Source of the DNA: an uncultured Pelagibacteraceae bacterium
GTDB taxonomy: Bacteria; Pseudomonadota; Alphaproteobacteria; Pelagibacterales; Pelagibacteraceae
NCBI GenBank assembly: GCA_902521615.1
Contig: CABYSJ010000004.1
Span: forward strand, 20,821-84,820
Direction of reading: 5' to 3'
DNA: 64,000 nucleotides
Below, in pieces: positions 63,497 through 64,000 of this stretch (position 1 is the stretch's first letter; every line of letters begins with the position of its first letter). The position numbers and the translations under genes were made by a program. The notes below the pieces were generated by a model. The model had not been told where the DNA came from. It worked only from the letters and a program-made list of their open reading frames with translations, and did no database searches.

Positions 63497-64000
63497 ATGT
63501 TTGTGCAAACAGAAGTAACACCAAATCCAAATTCTTTAAAATTTCTTCCTGGGAAAAAAGTCTCAAATAGCGGTCCTTATGAAATTACAAATAAAGAAGA
63601 TGTTAAAAATGAATTGGTGAGAAATATTTTGTCAATAAATGGTGTTGAGGGTATTTTTTTAGGTCAAGATTTTATTTCAGTAAATAAGAATGAAAACATT
63701 AAGTGGGACGAAATAAAACATATCGTAATTTCTCTAATAAATGATTTTTACGCAGGTGGTAAAGAGTTTGTAATTGACGAAAATATAAAACAAGTGGATT
63801 TAGATTTAAGTGAAATTGAAACAAAAATTGTAAAAATTCTAGAGGAAAAAATAAGACCCGCTGTTGCTAGAGACGGTGGAGATATAAAATTTAAAGAGTT
63901 CAAGGACGGAATTGTTATGGTACAATTACAAGGAAGTTGTTCAGGCTGTCCTAGTTCAACAATGACTTTAAAACAAGGTGTTCAAAATCTTTTATGTCAT
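63497..64000 (+). CDS. NifU/NfuA-like Fe-S cluster scaffold, 3' end outside window
   Basis: MFVQTEVTPNPNSLKFLPGKKV...RPAVARDGGDIKFKEF...LQGSCSGCPSSTMTLKQGVQ (CxxC). Confidence 0.95.
   Translation, partial: MFVQTEVTPNPNSLKFLPGKKVSNSGPYEITNKEDVKNELVRNILSINGVEGIFLGQDFISVNKNENIKWDEIKHIVISLINDFYAGGKEFVIDENIKQVDLDLSEIETKIVKILEEKIRPAVARDGGDIKFKEFKDGIVMVQLQGSCSGCPSSTMTLKQGVQNLLCH

Noticed and set aside
1-64000. CRISPR arrays, toxin-antitoxin pairs, prophage, transposases, rRNA or large tandem repeats
   Set aside because: None seen on reading both strands; the many A/T homopolymer runs reflect base composition.

Overview
This window is an AT-rich, gene-dense stretch of an alphaproteobacterial chromosome. 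Gene content and protein style fit a SAR11 / Pelagibacterales-type genome, but that assignment is inferred from the sequence and was not searched. Almost all of it is chromosomal core genes: heme, histidine, HslUV, the secB-dnaQ-coaE-aroE-maf-ppsR / hemE-hemH-hemJ-rho-mnmE-mnmG-rsmG-parA-parB block, leuS, dnaK-dnaJ-grpE, murJ and trpS. I found no CRISPR arrays, prophages, IS elements or rRNAs. One tRNA-Gly(GCC) is present. Main observations: (1) a probable chromosomal origin (oriC) between ppsR and hemE, with a DnaA-box cluster and gene strands diverging on both sides; (2) a perfect 16-bp parS embedded in the rsmG coding sequence; (3) an unlisted 29-39 aa ORF resembling the ribosome-rescue factor ArfA; (4) sigma-32-like promoters at hslV, grpE and dnaK, with hslV predicted to be leaderless; (5) a histone-H1-like lysine-rich tail on acetyl-CoA synthetase; (6) two sulfotransferase paralogues plus an FkbM methyltransferase inserted into otherwise conserved gene order; (7) interleaved inverted repeats upstream of mnmG. 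I did not find a convincing completely new multigene system. The best candidates for undescribed biology are the ArfA-like micro-ORF and the tailed Acs.
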